Part shown: positions 1 through 10,925 of the stretch, one piece after another | Numbering within the stretch: the stretch's first letter is position 1 | Layout: every line of letters begins with the position of its first letter | Assembly (NCBI RefSeq): GCF_001949145.1 | Contig: NW_019091386.1 | Location: 932,915 to 994,914 of the forward strand | Reading direction: 5' to 3' | Length of the DNA: 62,000 nucleotides | From: Acanthaster planci | Taxonomy: Eukaryota > Echinodermata > Asteroidea > Valvatida > Acanthasteridae | Made by a program: the position numbers and the translations under genes | Notes under the pieces: model-generated | What the model saw: the letters and a program-made list of their open reading frames with translations, nothing else | What the model was told of the DNA's origin: nothing | Databases searched by the model: none

Positions 1-749
1 ATTAAGGCAGTGTTCAGTTCTTTTTTCCTCTTTCCATTACCATTTTGCCATTCAGGCAGCGTTCAGTTCTTTTTTCCTCTTTCCATTACCATTGTGCCAT
101 TAAGGCAGTGTTCAGTTCTTTTTTCCTCTTTCCATTACCACTGTGCCATTAAGGCAGTCTCTGGTTCTTTTTTCCTCTTTCCATTACCATTGTGCCTTAA
201 GGCAGTGTTCGGTTCTTTTTTCCTCTTTCCGTTACCATTGTGCCTTAAGGCAGTGTTCGGTTCTTTTTTCCTCTTTCCATTACCACTGTGCCATTAAGGC
301 AGTGCTCAGTTCTTTTTTCCTCTTTCCATTACCATTGTGCCTTAAGGCAGTGTTCGGTTCTTTTTTCCTCTTTCCATTACCACTGTGCCATTAAGGCAGT
401 CTTTGGATCTTTTTTCCTCTTTCCATTACCATTGTGCCTTAAGGCAGTGTTCGGTTCTTTTTTCCTCTTTCCGTTACCATTGTGCCTTAAGGCAGTGTTC
501 GGTTCTTTTTTCCTCTTTCCATTACCACTGTGCCATTAAGGCAGTGATCAGTTCTTTTTTCCTCTTTCCATTACCACTGTGCCATTAAGGCAGTCTCTGG
601 TTCTTTTTTCCTCTTTCCATTACCACTGTGCCTTAAGGCAGTGTTCGGTTCTTTTTTCCTCTTTCCATTACCACTGTGCCATTAAGGCAGTCTTTGGATC
701 TTTTATCCTCTTTCCATTACCACTGTGCCATTAAGGCAGTGTTCAGTTC
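1..749 (+). repeat. Tandem array, 48/49-bp unit, about 15 copies (minisatellite)
   Basis: The array runs off the left edge of the window. Units start near 1, 50, 99, 148, 197, 245, 293, 342, 390, 439, 487, 535, 584, 633, 681 and 730, and the last is cut short. Each unit has ATTAAGGCAG, then a variable GTTCAGTTC-like stretch, then the constant core TTTTTTCCTCTTTCCATTAC, then CATTGTGCC or CACTGTGCC. The 49-bp units read GCCATTAAGG at the junction and the 48-bp units read GCCTTAAGG, a one-base difference. Open reading frames through the array are by-products of the repeat. There are no spacers, so it is not a CRISPR array. Confidence 0.95.
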
Positions 750-1050
750 TTGTGGCCAAGTGGTTAGTGACTGTGGTTTCCAATCATAGGGTTGGAGGTT
801 CGAATCCAGCTGCTGGTGGTATGTTGTGGCCCTTGGCAAGCCACTTCACCCCTGCTTGCCTCTTTCCACCCAGGAGTGTAAATGGGTACCAGCATTAGCT
901 GGGGAGCAACCGGTGATGGACTGGCATCCCATCCTGGGGGGGAAAAGAAATATTCTCAGTCGTTTCTTGCCAAGAAAACCGCAATAAACACCAGCCTGAT
1001 GAGCCAAATTGGCTCGGAGTTACTGAAAAACTCCTGAAGGCTTGATTACT
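750..1050 (+). mobile_element. tRNA-derived SINE, copy 1
   Basis: The head looks like a tRNA gene. An A-box-like TGGCCAAGTGG lies at 753-763, and a B box GGTTCGAATCC follows about 30 bases later. A non-tRNA body follows, containing TGTAAATGGGTACCAGC, GGACTGGCATCCCATCC and TCTCAGTCGTTTCTTGC. The body is shared with the minus-strand copy at 40,255-40,512, which shows a dispersed SINE and not a tRNA gene. It begins exactly where the tandem array stops, so it either inserted there or marks the array edge. The 3' end is estimated. Confidence 0.8.
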
Positions 1051-3871
1051 GTACTGTGGCGATATCAGAAAAACTCTTGAGGGGGCAGATTCTATCAACC
1101 CCCTGGTTCTTTTAGGGTCAAATGAACACACAATTAACGGCACAATGGTGATTGTTAAGTTGTCACACCTGAAAGTGATTCAGTTCAGGTAATATCTTAT
1201 GACTCCTATCGGCTTGAGTGTCTTTATTTAAAATCTTCAATATTACCTTGACGTTACTTTGTGCACCTCTCTGTGACATGGCCTCAACAGTTTCTCAATA
1301 CTTGAAAAGACAACTTACAGTCACTGCAGAAGACAGACTTCTGCTGGATGGACAGCACACGTTTCTTCCACTCTCGCTACCATCTCTGTTAACTGGAATG
1401 GAGAAATAAAAAGGCCTCATTTGTCAATTATTAAATATGAATGATTCCAAAGCCATTTCATAGTTAAAACAACCATAATAACTGTTCAGGGTTGTTTGGC
1501 TAGAAACCCTGCCAGGCACATCAGTCTGCATCATTTGTCAAAGTAATTTGTTTTCCTAGTGTAACAAGATCTTCCAGGTCAGCTCTCTCCAAGGCCAAAC
1601 AGCCTGGGAGTCTGTGGTTGCCAGCCACCACAAGATCCAACAGTGGCACTGTTCAATGAGACCAGCTCCCATTGTCTCAACATGACCAATTTGTTTGGCT
1701 GCTGTTGATTGCCCAGTGCATATAAAGGGGTATTCCCATTGGGCTTTTTATGGTTAACTTACCGCGACTTTCCTGTATACTGCTGGCCCTCTTTGATTCC
1801 ACAATCTGACTGCCTTGCTTGGACCTTCATCATGTCCCAAGAGCAGATATTATAGCAATAACGGGCTCGATCTGTGAAATAAATATAATCATAAAATGAT
1901 TCAACTAATTCACCCATTTCTAATAAAACTTCTTCTTTTTTACAAGACAAATATTCATTTTCGTGGAGCTGCCCAAAAAATGTTCAGAGAATCCAAATTG
2001 TGGCCTTCATCAGTAAATTTAGGGGGAAATTATACCCCAAGACAGCTTTACCGTCGGTTATGTTCTCGGCCAGAAAATATTTGTCATCATGTGTACAAAG
2101 TGTATAACATCCAGCACTGTGCAGTCTCTTTAGTTTTTAATTCAGTTCTCGAAGACAATAGAAATTAACACAGAACCGTATATTTTTTTATGGCTGCACC
2201 AAGTGGCAAATTCAACTTTACTTTAAATAAGGAAAGATTTTCAGCTGAAGCAGCTTTCAATTTATGCCTGATCGTCTTGCCCCTATAAGGGAGGGGAAGG
2301 TTATCTCCCCCCCTCCCACATAAACAATGACATAACACCTTCCATCGCTTTCCACCCCATACAGCCCCCTCCCCCCTTCAAAAAATGTCTTCCCCTCTTT
2401 TTTTCCCTTTCATGGGTGGAGGGTGAATCCACCACACCTGCCTAGTTGCAATCAAATCAGAAGGGTTAGCAGGTGTCAATTACATGTATGTGTGCTGAGC
2501 ATGATGTCATGATGTCATATCCGGACTTGCAGGTCTCCATCGTCCAGTCATCTCTTACCTGAGTGCCAGCTGCCAGGTGTGTATGCAGGTGTGGGGTCCA
2601 GCATCAAAGTGTGCCAATGCAATGCAGGCATATAGGGTGCAGCTAAGGCGAGCTACTCTTATTTTAAAAATAGATTCATTTAAGCACATGATAGATGCTA
2701 GTTAAACGCATCTAGTGTGGTGTGCAGTAATTAACGTTTTCAGGGATCACCAAAACTGCTGGTGTCTGGAGTTGTACATGCATGTTCACTGCCAGTAAAG
2801 ATCTTGAGCAAATCACAGTTGTAACAAAATTAAGGTATCAAGATGACAAGTAATTTACCAACAGGCATGATGGTTAGGAAATCACCATTTGGGCAAATTG
2901 AACATGATAAACTGCTGGGTGAATTAATCAAAAAGGCAACTGAAAAATACCTGTATGTGGCTGATACCGTTCATGGCCAGGGAGCTTTATCCCAATGTTT
3001 AAGCCTTCCTCAACTTGTCTTGTTTCTAGTTTAGGAGTTTCCTTGACTCTTCTCATGCATTACTGCCAAACCTCTTTGCTGAAAAACTTTGAATTCATTC
3101 AGTTACAGTAAATAATGACATTATAACCTTAAAATGCATGCTACTAATCATCCTTGTGAACAATTTTGATGTCATGAAATTTGACCCAAAATTCAAAAAC
3201 ACCAGCATCCAGAAATTGGCACAAAGTTCAGCTGACTGTTCCCTGTTTGTGGCACACTTAAACAAATCTCTGAAAATCCCACATAAGAAGTTCTTCAAAG
3301 TTGATAAATTCTAGTATCACCCCGAAATATACATACGTGTACAAACTTATTTTCAAAAAAGTAGGCATAACGTTAGTAGTTACCTTCTTCACTGTGGGTA
3401 CAATTTTCAAAGCGTTAATTTTGCACTTCAAAAAACTACCAATGGAAATCAGGTCAATAGACCTACATTACATGATCGATGAAATTGCAAAGGCTTTGGA
3501 ACTCAGTACAGTGCACAGTGACAAGTAGCAAGTGTGTGAACTCAACATTTTTGTAATGTATGATGCAGGCCTACGTAGGCCTACATGATCATGGATGGAG
3601 GCCTATTGAAAGGCAGACCCGTAAACGGGGCCCGACATATACTCTTCCGTCATATACTGGGCCCTATCCCTATTCCCAGGGAATTTTGATAAATTTTATC
3701 CCAGATATCCAGGGGCATAACTAAAAATCTGCTTGATTTTGCACTTGCACAAAACTGATGGTTGTTTTGTCACTTTCGCGTCACATCACAGAGTGCGAGC
3801 TGCAATACCAATGATTTGCCACAAGCAGACCGTGAGCAGACAGGGAACCAGCCAAGGGCATTGCATAATTA
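1051..3871. other. No supported gene; probable intron or intergenic DNA
   Basis: Only short open frames without recognisable domains are present. The stretch near 2,290-2,420 is rich in C and T runs. One copy of the TAGGCCTA palindrome lies at 3,576-3,583. Because the transporter gene downstream lacks its N-terminal exons, this DNA may lie inside that gene's large intron. Confidence 0.5.
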
Positions 3872-4275
3872 GCTGTACATGTCAGTATAGAGTACAAGCA
3901 CTGTTAGAATTCTGGAAATACTCATATGCCAAAGTTTGTCAGTCTGGTATTTAAAGAAAGACTGGGATTTTGCCTTCTCATCTGTGGTAATTGATGCATC
4001 CAAGTGCCTGGCCTTCGCAAATTTATACAAGGCCGGGCATCTCATGCACATGTCAGTATATGTGTAAATATAGCCTACATACAATGTTAGAATTCTGGAA
4101 AGCTTATATGCCATAGTTTGATAGTCTAGCAAGAAACACTGGGATTTGGCTTATAATTAACGATGCATCCAAGTGCCTGGCCTTCCCAATTTACAAAGCC
4201 AGGCATCTCATGCACATGTCAGTAAATTTACATGAACAGTACATGCAATTTTAGAATTCTGGAAATATGTGTACT
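3872..4275. repeat. Tandem duplication, unit about 165-183 bp, 2.3 copies
   Basis: The phrase TTAGAATTCTGGAAA recurs at about 3,904, 4,087 and 4,251. Between these, both full units carry GATGCATCCAAGTGCCTGGCC, GGGCATCTCATGCACATG-like text and CATGTCAGTA in the same order. The spacing of 183 and then 164 bp shows small deletions between units. No coding potential is evident. Confidence 0.85.
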
Positions 4276-4356
4276 TTAATACAGTTATACTAAAGTGTGT
4301 TGAAACTAGCTTGGAAAATTTGTATTCATGCTGCAGCCATATACCTGCCTTCCAGA

Positions 4357-4448
4357 GTTGACGAGATCAACCGAGTTGACTTGGGACCAAGTTGACTTGA
4401 GATAGAGTCGACTCAGAGCGAGTTGATTCCAGACCAAGTTGGCGACTT
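4357..4448. repeat. Degenerate minisatellite, about 17-bp period
   Basis: The motif GAGTTGAC or AAGTTGACTTGGGACCA repeats about six times with substitutions (AGTTGAC, AGTCGAC, AGTTGAT, AGTTGGC), spaced 15-18 bp apart. Confidence 0.7.
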
Positions 4449-5639
4449 CATACTGATGAGTACACAGTGTGTGTACATTATTGCCATGTTTTGCCGGACC
4501 ATATCCAAATCTTTAAAAGGCAATTCGTAGAGTCCAAGTTGCTCAGACTATTATTGACTTATCTACATTATCCTGAGGCAATCACATCAATTATCATTTC
4601 AACCATTCAAATATGCACAGCATGCCAAAGTGAAGTTGGGCTAGCACTCAGAAAAAATTATTTTTGACCTTGTTGGGCTTATATCATATGGACTGGCCTA
4701 GTATTGCAGCTGCACGTGAGCACCGTTATCACACCCAACGACTTGCTTGGGAGAGATAAACACTTGCAAGATGTGTGCAAAATCTAAGTGGGCATATAGG
4801 CCTACCGTAAAGTTACTCATGTCAATGATTTTCACAGAAATGGACCATGCACATGTACTGTAGGCATGCCTAGAGTTGATCCTAGTCCTACTCCTAGGAT
4901 TAGTCTCAACACAGTCTTTTCCTTTCTCCATGCATCTCAAGGACTATAGACCTATGAATTTTATTCCTGTAAAGTATAAAGCAAAATATACTGTACTAAC
5001 TTATTATCATGTACTGTAGGTGTGCCAGCCGCATGAGAGACTAATTTCTTACGTGTTGTCTTGATGATACACAAAGTCGCGAATATACGGATTAAAACGA
5101 CCACCACCAGGCTAAGAATACTACACACGTGCACGTGTGCCACAGCACCCACTTGTTTGCAGATTTGATTTCGATGCAGCATGAGTTTTGCCTTGTGACG
5201 TCATACACGGAGTGCCTGGCTTAATAGCCTAAAAAGACATTTATCCATTTGAAATAGTACAGGTGTTTCACAATAGTGCGCTTCCAAGAGTTTGCAAGGC
5301 GTTGGTCAATCACGATGAGTGAAATTTGTCGACCCAACAAGCCCTACTGCAGGGAAAAATCAACATTAATAGTGACCTAAGTCATTGGCTGGTGGGCCTT
5401 AGAAATCAACATCTAGCAAATAGCCTATCTACAAGGCAACTGTATGGAAACTTGCAGAGTTGTGGGCCCATCGTACGAAGGTCTGGTATTCAGAATTAAC
5501 ATCAGTAGTCTGAGTCCTTTACCGACCATCGGCTTTATTTAGTAGTAAATGACATGACACACTTCCTTATGAGAGGACGCCATGTTAGTTGATGTTTGAT
5601 ACCCTCTTACATGTACTTAGGTTACGTGACTTATCGGTC
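4449..5639. other. No supported gene
   Basis: No domain-bearing open frame or splice-supported exon was seen. A TAGGCCTA palindrome lies at 4,797-4,804. The right edge abuts the 3' LTR of the gypsy-type element. Confidence 0.5.
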
Positions 5640-6097
5640 TGTTGGATTGGTTGCTCAACATTAGTTAATAATTAGCACTCACTCACATATTTCCTGCAGT
5701 CGGGGCAAAAAAGGAGCTTTGCTCGACGTAGTCGGTCAAATCGGTGACCTATACACCCCCTTCCACAGGGCGACTATGTCAGTCACTGTTATGTCGGGGG
5801 ACGAGTTGCCCGGCCCGTATGTGGACTGGCGCTCGAACGTTAAACGACAGAAAGTCTTTCTTTTTTTAGAGTCAGTCATTTAATTACCATCACTGCACGG
5901 TTGATAAAACAGACGATGTGAAGAACAGTATTCTCCTCAAACAGTTAACAAAATAAGTAGTGAGCGAAGCTGACAAAAATTAGTTTGAAGACGTGGGAAA
6001 TTTTCAGGGATAATACACGCGCGAAAACGAAGACGGAAAGTTATATGCATAAATGTTCGTTTGTTGGTGTGACCTTTATAGATCAAGGGTCACTACA
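5640..6097 (-). repeat. 3' LTR of the gypsy-type element (458 bp)
   Basis: The first ~125 bp match 10,248-10,370 with scattered substitutions, as expected for the two LTRs. The LTR is bounded by TG and CA (TGTTGGATTGG at the left, TCACTACA at the right). Read on the minus strand it starts TGTAGTGACCC, with a TATA-like CTATAAAGG about 20 bases inside. Just outside on the element side, the minus strand reads GGAGGTGGCTAA, a plausible polypurine tract. Target-site duplication cannot be tested because the other LTR is truncated. Confidence 0.85.
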
Positions 6098-6289
6098 TTA
6101 GCCACCTCCGAGATGGTGAGGACATAAAAAAGGATGAACCAGCAATGGTCGATGAACTATGAACCCCACATAGCGTTTTGGAAAGGAAACATGACGAACA
6201 GAGCGGGTTGTCTTGGCGACAGGATGAAGGTGCTGCAGAAGGTGTTGGACGAGGTCGTGGTGCAGGTGACGGTGTGGATGTGGCCATCT

Positions 6290-7640
6290 TTGCAGGTGGA
6301 GGGAGGATTGCGGGTTGCCGGGGCATTGGAGAAACTGGAGGTGGCCGCTCCCGTCGGATTTGTCATCTTGGTACGCCACCTTGAGGTGGTCACGGCTGAC
6401 CTGTTCGCGCTTTTTGGCGGTGGACAAGGTGAAGAACTTGTCGGTGCGGCTGAGGACGGAGACTGGAAGGGTCCGTTGTATGGTGGTTGAAGAGGTTTGC
6501 GGACAGCACCATAGCGAACATCAATGAGTGCATGTGTGAAGGTCTTTTGGCAAGTGGGCAGCAGTGGACATGACTCGCGTCGAAGCTGGTGAAAGTTGCG
6601 ACGTGATCCTGGAGGCGGTCAGCGAATGACCTAAGATAAAAGAGACAGGTGTCGGGGGATAAAGCGACACACTGACCTGGGAGAGGTAGTGCCGAAAACC
6701 AGCTCGGCTGGAGAGCATCCCATGTCAGATTTGACGGTGGCGCGATTACACAGAAGAGTGATGGGGAGGTATTCTGTCCATCGAAAGGTGTCAAGGTGGG
6801 ACTTTAGTTATGCTTTGAGCTATCTATGGAAACGCTCAACGGTGCCATTGCACTGTGGATGATAAGATGCCGTTCGTATGCAAGTAGTGCCAGGAAGTTT
6901 GGTGATGTTGGTGAACAGCACAGACTAGAACTGACGTCCTCTGTCAGTGGTGATAGTGGCTGGAGCTCCGAAAACGGAGACCGATCTGTCGACAAAGGCC
7001 TTGGCAACAGTTTCTGCCGAGATGTCACTTATGGGAATTGCCTCAGGCCAATGTGTGTAGCGATCGATGCAAGTGAGAAGGTAGGAATGGCCATTCGATG
7101 TGGGGAGTGGCCCAACGACGTCGATCATTGTGGACATGTTGGAAATGAACGTCTGGTGTTGGGAAGGTGCCAAGTTGAGCTTTGGTATGACGGTGCACTT
7201 TTGAGCGCTAGCTTGAAGAACACGTGCGAGCCCAAAGGTGGGTATCGTGTTTGACACCTGGCCACACACAGCAAGCTGTAACGAGTTTCTCCGCGGCTCT
7301 GGTGCCCGGGTGAGAGAGCCCATCTAAGACATTGAAAACAGTGTGTCTATGTCTGACAGGTATGACTGGACGTGGATTGTCTGTTGAGACGCTGCAAAGC
7401 ATGGTGCCCTCGGTTGTGGGAAGGGGAAAACCTGCAACTTCGTTGTCCCCAACCTGGTCAGCAGCAATCTGTGCGAAGTCAATCCTGTCCTCGAATATGG
7501 CACCAACGTCAAGGCGGGACAGTGCATCTACAACAACACTGTCAGTACAGGCAATGTGATGGATGTCTGATGTGTACTGGGAGATGAAGTCTAAATGGCG
7601 GATCTCACGAGGAGAATGTCTGTCTGGTTTTGAATGCAAA
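6290..7640 (-). pseudogene. Retrotransposon integrase, frameshifted
   Basis: Several minus-strand frames together give an integrase. The N-terminal zinc-binding region lies at about 7,210-7,400, with [11 protein letters not shown] followed by a CxxC-like motif. The catalytic core at about 6,925-7,180 has DVVGPLP, then [12 protein letters not shown], then the TDRGRQF motif carrying the second catalytic Asp. A C-terminal segment near 6,300-6,430 ends in KKREQVSRDHLKVAY, which resembles the tail of gypsy integrases. The core and the N-terminal region lie in different frames, so at least one frameshift separates them near 7,210-7,320, and more lie downstream. Plus-strand open frames here are antisense shadows. 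Confidence 0.85.
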
Positions 7641-7687
7641 GCACGAGTTGGTAGCTTGTGGTCTGTGAAGATACAGAAACGGCGTCC

Positions 7688-8760
7688 TTAATTCAAGCAT
7701 GTGTCGGAAGTGCCGAATGGCCAGGTACACTGCAAGCAGTTTGCGGCCGAAGGTACTGTATCGGGACTCGGCTGCTGTGAGCTTCTGGAGAAGAAGGCTA
7801 TGGGATGAAACTCCTCTGGGTTGCCCTGCTGGAGTACTCCACCGACTGCTGTGTCAGAAGCATCAACGACAAGGCTTAACGGTAAGTATATGTTGGAAAC
7901 AAGGAGTATAGGGCTGGACAGAGCATGCTTGATGTCATCAAAGGCCTGCTGGTGAACGGGTTTCCAATCAAGAGGCTTGCGAGGTGTGCTGTTGTGAGCT
8001 GCAAGAACGCCATTCAACGTGGCGAGGATGCGAGCATAGTGAGGGATAAATCTCCTGTAGAAGTTGACCAGCCCGATGAAACTGCGCAATCTCTAGGCTG
8101 AAGTCTGTTGAGCAAAACTGTTCATTGCTGAGACCTTATCAGCGAGAGGGAGGATGCCATGTTGATCAACATGGTGTCCCAAGAATTGAAGCCCGGGTAC
8201 TCCAAAGATGCACTTGCCTGGGTTTATCACAAGGCCATAGAGCTGCAACCTGTCGAAGAGGAGACGAAGATGTTGCTCATGCTCTTTGAATGATTTGCTG
8301 GCGACTAGAATGTCTTCCATGTACACATACACGAATGGGAGACCACGGACGACCATGTCCATGAAGCGTTGAAAAGTCTGAGCCGCATTGTGCAAACCAA
8401 ATGGCATGCGGACAAACTCATACAGGCCGAAAGGTGTGACAGTGGTGGTCTTGTGAATGTCAGCCGGATCGACTGAAATCTGGTGGTATGCACGAACTCA
8501 GTCAATCTTGCTGAAAACTGAGCGACCAGCCAGACAAGATGCAAAGTCCTGCAAGTGGGTGGTGGGGTAGCGATCAGGAACTGTGACGAGATTGGGGGCT
8601 CTGTAGTCCCCACACGGTCGCCAGTCAACTGGGGTCTTCTTGGGGACCAGCAGGCCTTTGATGAGGACCGAACCAATTGCCGTCAGATGGTCGAGTGATG
8701 CCCAAATCCAACATGTGATTGAACTTGTCTTTTGCAATGGCAAGGCGGTCTGTGGCAAGT
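7688..8760 (-). pseudogene. Retrotransposon reverse transcriptase and RNase H, with stops
   Basis: The RT fingers and palm read on the minus strand: DWRPCGDYRAPN, then VPDRYP, then FSKID. A TGA at 8,498-8,500 follows where a Leu codon is usual in the family. The frame resumes with VRAYHQI and MPFGLHNAAQTFQRFMD. The catalytic box reads YMED at 8,312-8,323 where the family has Y-x-D-D. A TAG at 8,090-8,092 then separates RT from the RNase H part, which begins LRSFIGLVNFYRRFIP and carries VVDASDTAVGGVLQQ, the first RNase H acidic residue. The stops and the altered catalytic Asp each predict loss of function. Confidence 0.9.
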
Positions 8761-9108
8761 CGTCGAGGTCTGGCTGTCACGTAGTGGACCTGTCGTAACG
8801 ATGTAATGGGTAATATCGTGTCGGACAGGTGCATTTGTGGTGTGCTTGAGTGAGTTGCGGAAAGTCTTGGAGAATTTAGTCGTAGGGTGACTCACCGGTG
8901 GGCTTAAATAAGACCATACTGACAGGCATGTCTGGAGCTGCAGTTCCTGAGACTGAAAGGCTGGTAGTGGTGTCGATAAGCCTGCATCAGGAAACATCCA
9001 CAAGGAGATTGTAGTGATGTAGAAAACCCAATATCGATGTAGGTGTATCCGCCAGAAAGAAAATCCAGTGGCAAGTAGCCTACGTCTGAGGCGAATGTTG
9101 AATGTCAC

Positions 9109-9255
9109 AGATATTTGAGCACAAGTGAGTATGCTGGTACCGTTGGCAGTCTGCAGGGTGAAGGACGGCGGGTGTTTCCTTCCGACTGCACAGGAAGGGA
9201 AAATGCTGACAGCCGCCCCCGTGTCTACTCGGAACTTCTGTTTATGGTGAGGAAC
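9109..9255 (-). pseudogene. Retrotransposon aspartic protease fragment
   Basis: On the minus strand near 9,195-9,240 the translation reads KFRVDTGAAVSIFP, a good match to the D-T/S-G active-site motif of retroviral-type aspartic proteases. It lies between gag and RT, as expected. The surrounding frame is not intact enough to define both ends. Confidence 0.75.
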
Positions 9256-9306
9256 TATAGATGAAGAACAGGCGGCCAGGTTTGGTACCAGGAGGAAGTG
9301 CCGCGC

Positions 9307-10128
9307 CTATCCCCTGGTGAGCTCGTTTCCCTGGTGAGTGGCATGGGAGCATGGCGGGACACACTTGATGGCCTCCACTCCATAGCGGCGGTGATACCAA
9401 CACTTGGTTTGAGAGGCAACGACAGCAGGAGGGGTCGGTGCACGCTCCTTGCTGAATTTGCGTGGAAGACTACGGCTGTGGCTGCAGGCACACGACTGGC
9501 GTTTTGAGTTGGGCCTGCACGGAATTGACTTGTGTGGTGAGTTGTGCGATTTGGTCACGAAGCTTGCCGAGATCACTAGATGGAGGTGGGCTGGTTGGAG
9601 CTACATCGTTAGAGAGTGGCTAACTGTTCAAGGGGGACTGTGTCGCATGAGGAGGCGAGAACAAATTGAGCATTGGCCAGAAAGCGTTGGCGGAACAGCT
9701 GTTTGAAAGTCCCCTCTTTGAGTTGACGTTCACCAAGGAGTTGGCGCATATGGTGCCGCAGCTTGGAGGATTGCTTGTCACTAGGCTCCTCCTCAGTGAG
9801 CATCTGGAGGCGCTTTTGCTCGGAGGCTGAAGTGCGCCGAATCATCTCTTTCTTAAGCTTTTGATAGGGGTTCTCCGCAGTTGGGCTGATAACCGAGTCA
9901 CACACTTCCTGGATGATTTCAGGCTGGACGGAAGTGATGATGTGAGCAAATTCTGTGTCATCGCGGTGAATACCCCTAGTGTGCAACTGGGCCTCAGCTT
10001 GGGCAAACCAGATCAAGGGATCAGCCAGCCAAAAGGGGAGAATTTTAAGGGAGAGGGCCCCTATCTGTGTGTGGCTTATCTTCTTTATTTGTCATATCGG
10101 AAGCAGCAGGAATGCTGTCCTGAGCCAT
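9307..10128 (-). pseudogene. Retrotransposon gag, frameshifted
   Basis: An ATG at 10,128 (minus) starts MAQDSIPAASDMTNK. The frame closes within about 30 codons, and the sequence continues one frame over with FWLADPLIWFAQAEAQL, so a frameshift lies near 10,060. The rest is charged and helical, as in capsid-type gag proteins of this group. Near 9,400-9,450 a cluster reads CWYHRRYGVEAIKCVPPC, the short Cys/His motif found at the C-terminus of related invertebrate gypsy gags. Confidence 0.8.
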
Positions 10129-10229
10129 GGTAAATGAAGGTTTCCAGATGGCAGGGAATACATCACTACTGCAGAATTGGTTGTGTAATGTGAGGGCTCA
10201 AAAAGTCATGAAATGTGGTGCAAAAGTTT

Positions 10230-10245
10230 GGCGTCTGGGTAACCA
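10230..10245 (-). other. Candidate primer-binding site of the gypsy-type element
   Basis: Two bases inside the truncated 5' LTR, the minus strand reads TGGTTACCCAGACGCC. It starts with TGG, as expected for a site complementary to a tRNA 3' end. The tRNA was not identified. Confidence 0.5.
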
Positions 10246-10247
10246 GT

Positions 10248-10370
10248 TATTGGATTGGTTGCTCAACATAAGTTAATAGTTAGCACTCACCCACTTATTT
10301 CCTGCTGTCAGGCCAAAAAAGGAGCTTTGGTCGACGTGGTCGGTCGAATCAGCGACCTATACACCTACCC
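10248..10370 (-). repeat. Truncated 5' LTR remnant
   Basis: The sequence matches 5,640-5,765 (TTGGATTGGTTGCTCAACAT, then AAAAAAGGAGCTTTG, then GACCTATACACC). Past about 10,370 the match ends. Only the part next to the internal region remains, so the element has lost its promoter half. Confidence 0.85.
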
Positions 10371-10381
10371 CGAGCTGAGAA

Positions 10382-10441
10382 GTGTGGGGTCCGACGTCCG
10401 CTCCTCCTCTCACGAGGGAGAGGAGTGGACGTCAGACCACA
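10382..10441. repeat. Long imperfect inverted repeat at the broken LTR end
   Basis: The left arm GGTCCGACGTCCGCTCCTCC is followed, after a short loop around CACGA, by the right arm AGAGGAGTGGACGTCAGACC. The arms are about 25 bp with a few mismatches. It sits where similarity to the intact LTR stops. Confidence 0.75.
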
Positions 10442-10781
10442 AACCGCAAATGTTGAAGATCTAATAATGTAGGCCTACGTCTTAATAATTATTCTCGATA
10501 CAACAGGGGCCAATTTCATAGTGCTGCTTAAAAGCGAATAGTTTGTTTAAGCTTAAAAAAAAAACTTTGCTTGACAAATCAGGTTACCAACCAAAACTTC
10601 TTGTGATGTATGGAATCGTATTTACCTGTCTTTTGGCAATCACACCGAGTTTGAGCTGGTATTCTTTGTTTATTAAGCAAGGTTTTTTCGTGCTTAAGCA
10701 AATTCTGTGCTTAGACAGCTCTATGAAATTGGACCCAGATAGTTTCGATGCTCCATAATTGTTCTCCCTCTTTTTTCGCAG

Positions 10782-10925
10782 CTCCTGTACCAGTGGCCAT
10801 TTCGAACCAAATTGGCGTGCGGCCGGTGGTCGTTGTTGGCGGCCTGCTCACCTGTCTAGGATTTCTCTTGGCGTCCCAGAGTGGAAGTGTGCTCGTGTTG
10901 GCTGTGGCCATGGTGGTTGTCGCAG
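10782..10925 (+). CDS. Transporter exon (helix 3 region)
   Basis: The acceptor is TTTTTTCGCAG and the donor is CGCAG|GTAAC. The exon is 144 bp, phase 1 in and phase 1 out, and encodes PVPVAISNQIGVRP followed by a hydrophobic helix ending VVVAG. The inverted open frame on the minus strand at the same place is a shadow. Confidence 0.88.

Larger units (their letters stand above)
5640..10370 (-). mobile_element. Decayed Ty3/gypsy-type LTR retrotransposon
   Basis: The element reads on the minus strand from about 10,370 to 5,640. In element order it has a truncated 5' LTR (10,248-10,370), a primer-binding-site candidate, gag with a zinc-knuckle-like Cys cluster, an aspartic protease, reverse transcriptase, RNase H, integrase and a full 3' LTR (5,640-6,097). 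The order protease-RT-RNaseH-integrase is typical of Ty3/gypsy (Metaviridae-like) elements and differs from Copia. In-frame stops at about 8,498-8,500 and 8,090-8,092 and frame changes in gag (near 10,060) and integrase (near 7,210-7,320) show it cannot make a complete polyprotein. No env-like frame was seen. It lies upstream of, and probably inside, the large intron of the transporter gene, in opposite orientation. Confidence 0.93.

Noticed and set aside
10-588. Open frames encoding repeated Phe/Leu/Pro peptides
   Set aside because: They are translations of the 48/49-bp tandem array, open only because the unit lacks stops in some frames.
1-749. CRISPR-like direct repeats
   Set aside because: Units are contiguous with no unique spacers, and the DNA is eukaryotic.
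753-810. A tRNA gene with A and B boxes
   Set aside because: The aminoacyl stem and anticodon arm do not pair properly, and the same head plus non-tRNA body recurs at 40,255-40,512, so it is a SINE.
6134-6490. Plus-strand 118-codon frame
   Set aside because: It is antisense to the integrase C-terminal part of the gypsy-type element. The other plus-strand frames to 10,133 are likewise antisense.
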